Source: CAZQSL01 sp964595945 (GTDB lineage Bacteria; UBP15; UBA6099; JAJRTR01). From it: DNA of 16,169 nt. Made by a program: the position numbers and the translations under genes. Position 1 is the stretch's first letter, and each line of letters starts with the position of its first letter. A model generated the notes under the pieces. The model worked only from the letters and a program-made list of their open reading frames with translations, did not search any database and was not told the DNA's origin. The stretch covers positions 1 to 16,169 of the forward strand of contig CAZQSL010000087.1 in the NCBI GenBank assembly GCA_964595945.1. Reading direction: 5' to 3'. Positions 13,764 to 16,169 of the stretch are shown here, in pieces.

Positions 13764-15614
13764 TCAGATCAGCTCGATGATGATCCATGGGGCGGTGTCG
13801 ATTTCTATGATGCGCGAGGCCTGTCTGTATATGGTTTTGCCGCTGAAGGGTGAGAGGATTTTAGCCTTGACGGGCACCGGGAAACGCAGGGCGGCCATCT
13901 GAGGCAGCGATGATTTCATGTCTGGCAGCAGGTTGATGACGTGAAAGGCGAATTTGCCGCCGGAGCACAGCACGCGTGTCTCGTGGATGGTGGGCGGGCC
14001 GAGTATTTCGGGCATGGCCGCTGTCGTGGTCTGGAGAGCCGACGCGGCGGCGCTGCGGATTTCGCCCCATCGTTCGCCGGGCTGGTAGGTGGCGAGTACG
14101 GAGGGGTATTCTTCGATCGTCTCGGGTGATCCGCTGGCTGGCGGGCGGGGAGTCGCCGCGCTGTAGAGCGATGGTTTGCCGCCGTATGCGGCGCGTTCGA
14201 CCAGGCGTCCGAATTTCGTAAAGTCATAGATCATGTTTTTGCTGGACAGGACGGCCTCCGGCGGGATCATGGCGCAGTTGCCGGGGAGAGAGGCGCGTGG
14301 TTGTCCGATGGCGATGACGGGCTTGCCGCTTGCCGCGAAGGCTTGTGCGGCACTGGTGATCTGACTGCCGGGATCGCCTGTGCAGGGGATTATCAGGACG
14401 TCGCAGGCGTCCGGTGTGATAGCTTCTGGGGCAAGGACGGACAGGGGCAGCTGGGTTTCGGTGAGGACGCGAGTGATGGTGTGGTAGTAGGGGAGGAAAG
14501 AGGCCGGGGCGCACTCGGCGAGTGTGTATGAAAAGGCTATGCCGGCGGCGTTGGCGGGGCGGGAGTCTTCGATGAACTGCGGGTTTTTGTCGATCCAGTT
14601 GTGGATGGCAGCGATGGTCGATGTGTGGGGGTTGTCGTGCGATACTATGGCGGTGGCGCCTGCGGCGATGGCGGTGGCGAGTTCGACAGTTTCGGCGTCA
14701 TGGAGCCTGTTTTTGGGATCGAAGTGTGAGGGTAGCGAAGCGACGAGGGGGCGTGTGGAGCAGGCGGCGGCGGCTTTGACGAGTGGGGTGGAGTAGTGGA
14801 GTCCGATCGGGCTGAGAGCGGGCGCGTGGCGGTGGGAGATGCAGAGGACGTCTGGTCGCGTGAGTGCGTATTGAGGGTCCAGTCCGAAGACTGCGCCGGA
14901 GGGGATCGCGCCGAAGAATGGTGCGTTGAGGACAATGAGTGCCGATGGGGATTTCGTCCTGATGGATTTTTCGAGAGAATCGAGACGTGAGGTGACGATG
15001 CTCTGGCGCCAGAGTGAGTAGTGGATGAAGTCTTTCGAGAGGAGATCGGCGCGGGCCGGGATGCGCGGATTGGCGCCGGTGGCTGCGGCCCACTGGCTGT
15101 AGGCGCGTTTGCAGGTGGGGCATGCGCATCCGGCAGGGCCTTCGAGGCGGGAGCCGAGCATGGCGGGGGTGGCGCCGAAGCAGATAAAGTCGAGGAATAT
15201 CCCCGCCGCGCCGGAGTCGAGCGCGGAGAGGCAGGCTGATTCGACGCGGGCTGCCCATTGGTCGGATGACCAGCAGGTCATCATGCGATGGCCATTGTCG
15301 TCGAAGGGGATGAGGCGAAGCAGGGAGCCGGGTCTGACGGCGTGCCAGCCGGTGGATTTGTATGAGCCCTGGGGATGGTAGAGTGATGTGGAAATGGTGG
15401 CGATAGCCGATACTCCTTCGGTGTCGAGAAGGGCGGCGGCGGCGGCGAAATATTCGTGCCGGGGCGCTGCTTTTTCCGGGGGCAGGCCGGTGTCGAAGGG
15501 AATGATTGCGCAGTTGATGTTCATGTCGGCGATGCGGGAGGCGTCGGCGGCTGAGAGTGGTGTGGCGATGTCGAGTGTGGCGGCGCGGAATTCGTAGGGG
15601 AGGAGCTCGCTCAT
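13764..15614 (-). CDS. Putative TIM-barrel glycosidase-like protein with a GATase-like middle domain
   Basis: A 616-residue protein without signal peptide or membrane helix. Residues about 10-345 look like a (beta/alpha)8 barrel: alternating strands such as AAGIFLDFICFG (136-147, with D142 at a strand end), and a CACPTCKRAYSQW segment (163-175) that matches the C-x-C-x2-C-x3-F/Y-x2-W signature seen in several poorly characterised glycosidase-like and GH42/GH29-like families. Residues about 355-450 (CDVLIIPCTGDPG, then SGKPVIAIG) resemble the glutamine-amidotransferase-like domain of A4 beta-galactosidases. About 540-616 is a probable beta-sandwich. The ATG at 15614 has only a weak GGA upstream. 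It converges on the GH1 gene (21 bp between stops) and diverges from galactokinase, consistent with a role in carbohydrate use. Catalytic residues are not identified, and a non-enzymatic role is possible. Confidence 0.6.
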   Translation of the reverse strand: MSELLPYEFRAATLDIATPLSAADASRIADMNINCAIIPFDTGLPPEKAAPRHEYFAAAAALLDTEGVSAIATISTSLYHPQGSYKSTGWHAVRPGSLLRLIPFDDNGHRMMTCWSSDQWAARVESACLSALDSGAAGIFLDFICFGATPAMLGSRLEGPAGCACPTCKRAYSQWAAATGANPRIPARADLLSKDFIHYSLWRQSIVTSRLDSLEKSIRTKSPSALIVLNAPFFGAIPSGAVFGLDPQYALTRPDVLCISHRHAPALSPIGLHYSTPLVKAAAACSTRPLVASLPSHFDPKNRLHDAETVELATAIAAGATAIVSHDNPHTSTIAAIHNWIDKNPQFIEDSRPANAAGIAFSYTLAECAPASFLPYYHTITRVLTETQLPLSVLAPEAITPDACDVLIIPCTGDPGSQITSAAQAFAASGKPVIAIGQPRASLPGNCAMIPPEAVLSSKNMIYDFTKFGRLVERAAYGGKPSLYSAATPRPPASGSPETIEEYPSVLATYQPGERWGEIRSAAASALQTTTAAMPEILGPPTIHETRVLCSGGKFAFHVINLLPDMKSSLPQMAALRFPVPVKAKILSPFSGKTIYRQASRIIEIDTAPWIIIELI

Positions 15615-15802
15615 GGCATGTGTCCGTATCGGTTAATTTTCCGATTGATGAAGACTTAAAAAAAGCACAGATGATAGTATAATAGTTAAGCCGATTTTTA
15701 GAAAGGTGCGGGAGAGTGCGCGCATGGGTTCGAGAGGCGCGCGGCGGCAGTCGTTCCCGCGTCTGTCGGCGGTGGACTTACACTGAACCGGCGAGGTTGC
15801 CA
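15615..15802. promoter_or_regulatory. Divergent promoter region and leader of galactokinase
   Basis: A perfect TATAAT lies at 15678-15683 on the plus strand; the -35 at 17 bp (CTTAAA, 15655-15660) matches only 3 of 6. The same AT-rich patch reads TATACT on the minus strand (15676-15681), so both genes may start here. ATCGG (15628-15632) and CCGAT (15641-15645) form a small inverted repeat near the minus-strand start. The galactokinase leader of about 110 nt is GC-rich, with GCGGGA pairing with TCCCGC and GCGCGC with GCGCGC inside it. Confidence 0.45.
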
Positions 15803-16169
15803 ATGAAGGAACAGACCAGAAAAATAGCTGAAGAATTCAATCGGAGATATGGCGGCGGCGAGATCACGGCCGTGCGCGCGCCGGGCAGGGTCAATCTGAT
15901 CGGTGAGCATACGGACTACAATGACGGATTTGTGCTGCCGATGGCTATAGAATTCGGGGTGTCGGTCGTGGGCCGCAGGCGCGATGACCGCAGGCTGAGG
16001 CTCTTTTCGATGGACTATGGGGAAGAGGTCGTGACGTCGCTCGATGAGGCGTTCGGCGACAGTACTCCGCGATGGAGCCAGTATGTGGAGGGCGTCGTGC
16101 GGACGTTTGAGGAAGAGCTTGGCGAAGACCTGCCGGGATTTGACGCGGTGATCATCGGCAATGTGCCGC
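15803..16169 (+). CDS. galK: Galactokinase, N-terminal part (cut by window edge)
   Basis: The first 122 residues of a GHMP-family sugar kinase that phosphorylates D-galactose at C1 with ATP, the entry step of the Leloir pathway. The galactokinase signature is complete near residues 27-44: APGRVNLIGEHTDYNDG, then FVLPMAIE. This motif carries the arginine, glutamate, histidine and aspartate that bind galactose, and it separates galactokinase from mevalonate or homoserine kinase. The start ATG has GAGG 6 nt upstream. The reading frame stays open to the window end; the GHMP ATP-binding glycine-serine loop and the C-terminal domain lie beyond it. The neighbouring GH1 enzyme and glycosidase-like protein fit a galactoside-use locus. 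Confidence 0.95.
   Translation, partial: MKEQTRKIAEEFNRRYGGGEITAVRAPGRVNLIGEHTDYNDGFVLPMAIEFGVSVVGRRRDDRRLRLFSMDYGEEVVTSLDEAFGDSTPRWSQYVEGVVRTFEEELGEDLPGFDAVIIGNVP

Overview
This window is about 16 kb from a bacterial chromosome with moderately high GC. It carries ten complete protein genes whose family I recognise with some confidence, two more that I can place only broadly, one gene cut by the right edge, and a strong candidate for 6S RNA. A periplasmic adaptor protein coupled to ABC permeases points to a Gram-negative (two-membrane) cell. No gene names a phylum. Starts are mixed (ATG, GTG and TTG), Shine-Dalgarno sites are strong, and several genes overlap by ATGA. I see no insertion sequence, integrase, phage gene, CRISPR array or tRNA, so this looks like ordinary chromosome and not an island.

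Region by region. (1) About 1-2366, minus strand: a 6S RNA gene with its own promoter, then a thioredoxin-fold protein, type II 3-dehydroquinate dehydratase (aroQ) and an M24 Xaa-Pro aminopeptidase; the last two overlap by 4 nt. (2) 2367-4337, plus strand: GC-rich hairpins, a promoter, a roughly 260-nt structured leader, then a free-standing LeuA-type allosteric domain translationally coupled to an NAD(P)-dependent epimerase/reductase of the extended SDR family. (3) 4411-10454, minus strand: a six-gene TetR-controlled export operon ordered tetR, adaptor, ATPase, ATPase, permease, permease. This is the layout of the E. coli cecR-ybhGFSR locus, but with the two ATP-binding halves as separate genes. 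A near-consensus promoter and two matching palindromic operators can be read directly. (4) 10451-12166, minus: a membrane GT-C (GT39-like) glycosyltransferase whose stop codon lies inside the -35 box of the tetR promoter. (5) 12372-16169: sugar metabolism, with a GH1 beta-glycosidase (plus), a 616-residue TIM-barrel glycosidase-like protein (minus) and the start of galactokinase (plus).

Working together: the clearest unit is the export operon, in which TetR represses both itself and the pump through two near-identical operators. The GH1 enzyme and galactokinase fit intracellular use of beta-galactosides or beta-glucosides. The LeuA-domain/SDR pair has no function I can name; it is the least familiar protein arrangement here, and its leader RNA can be drawn as mutually exclusive hairpins. 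The 6S RNA was recognised from sequence blocks and pairing by eye and should be tested with a covariance model.
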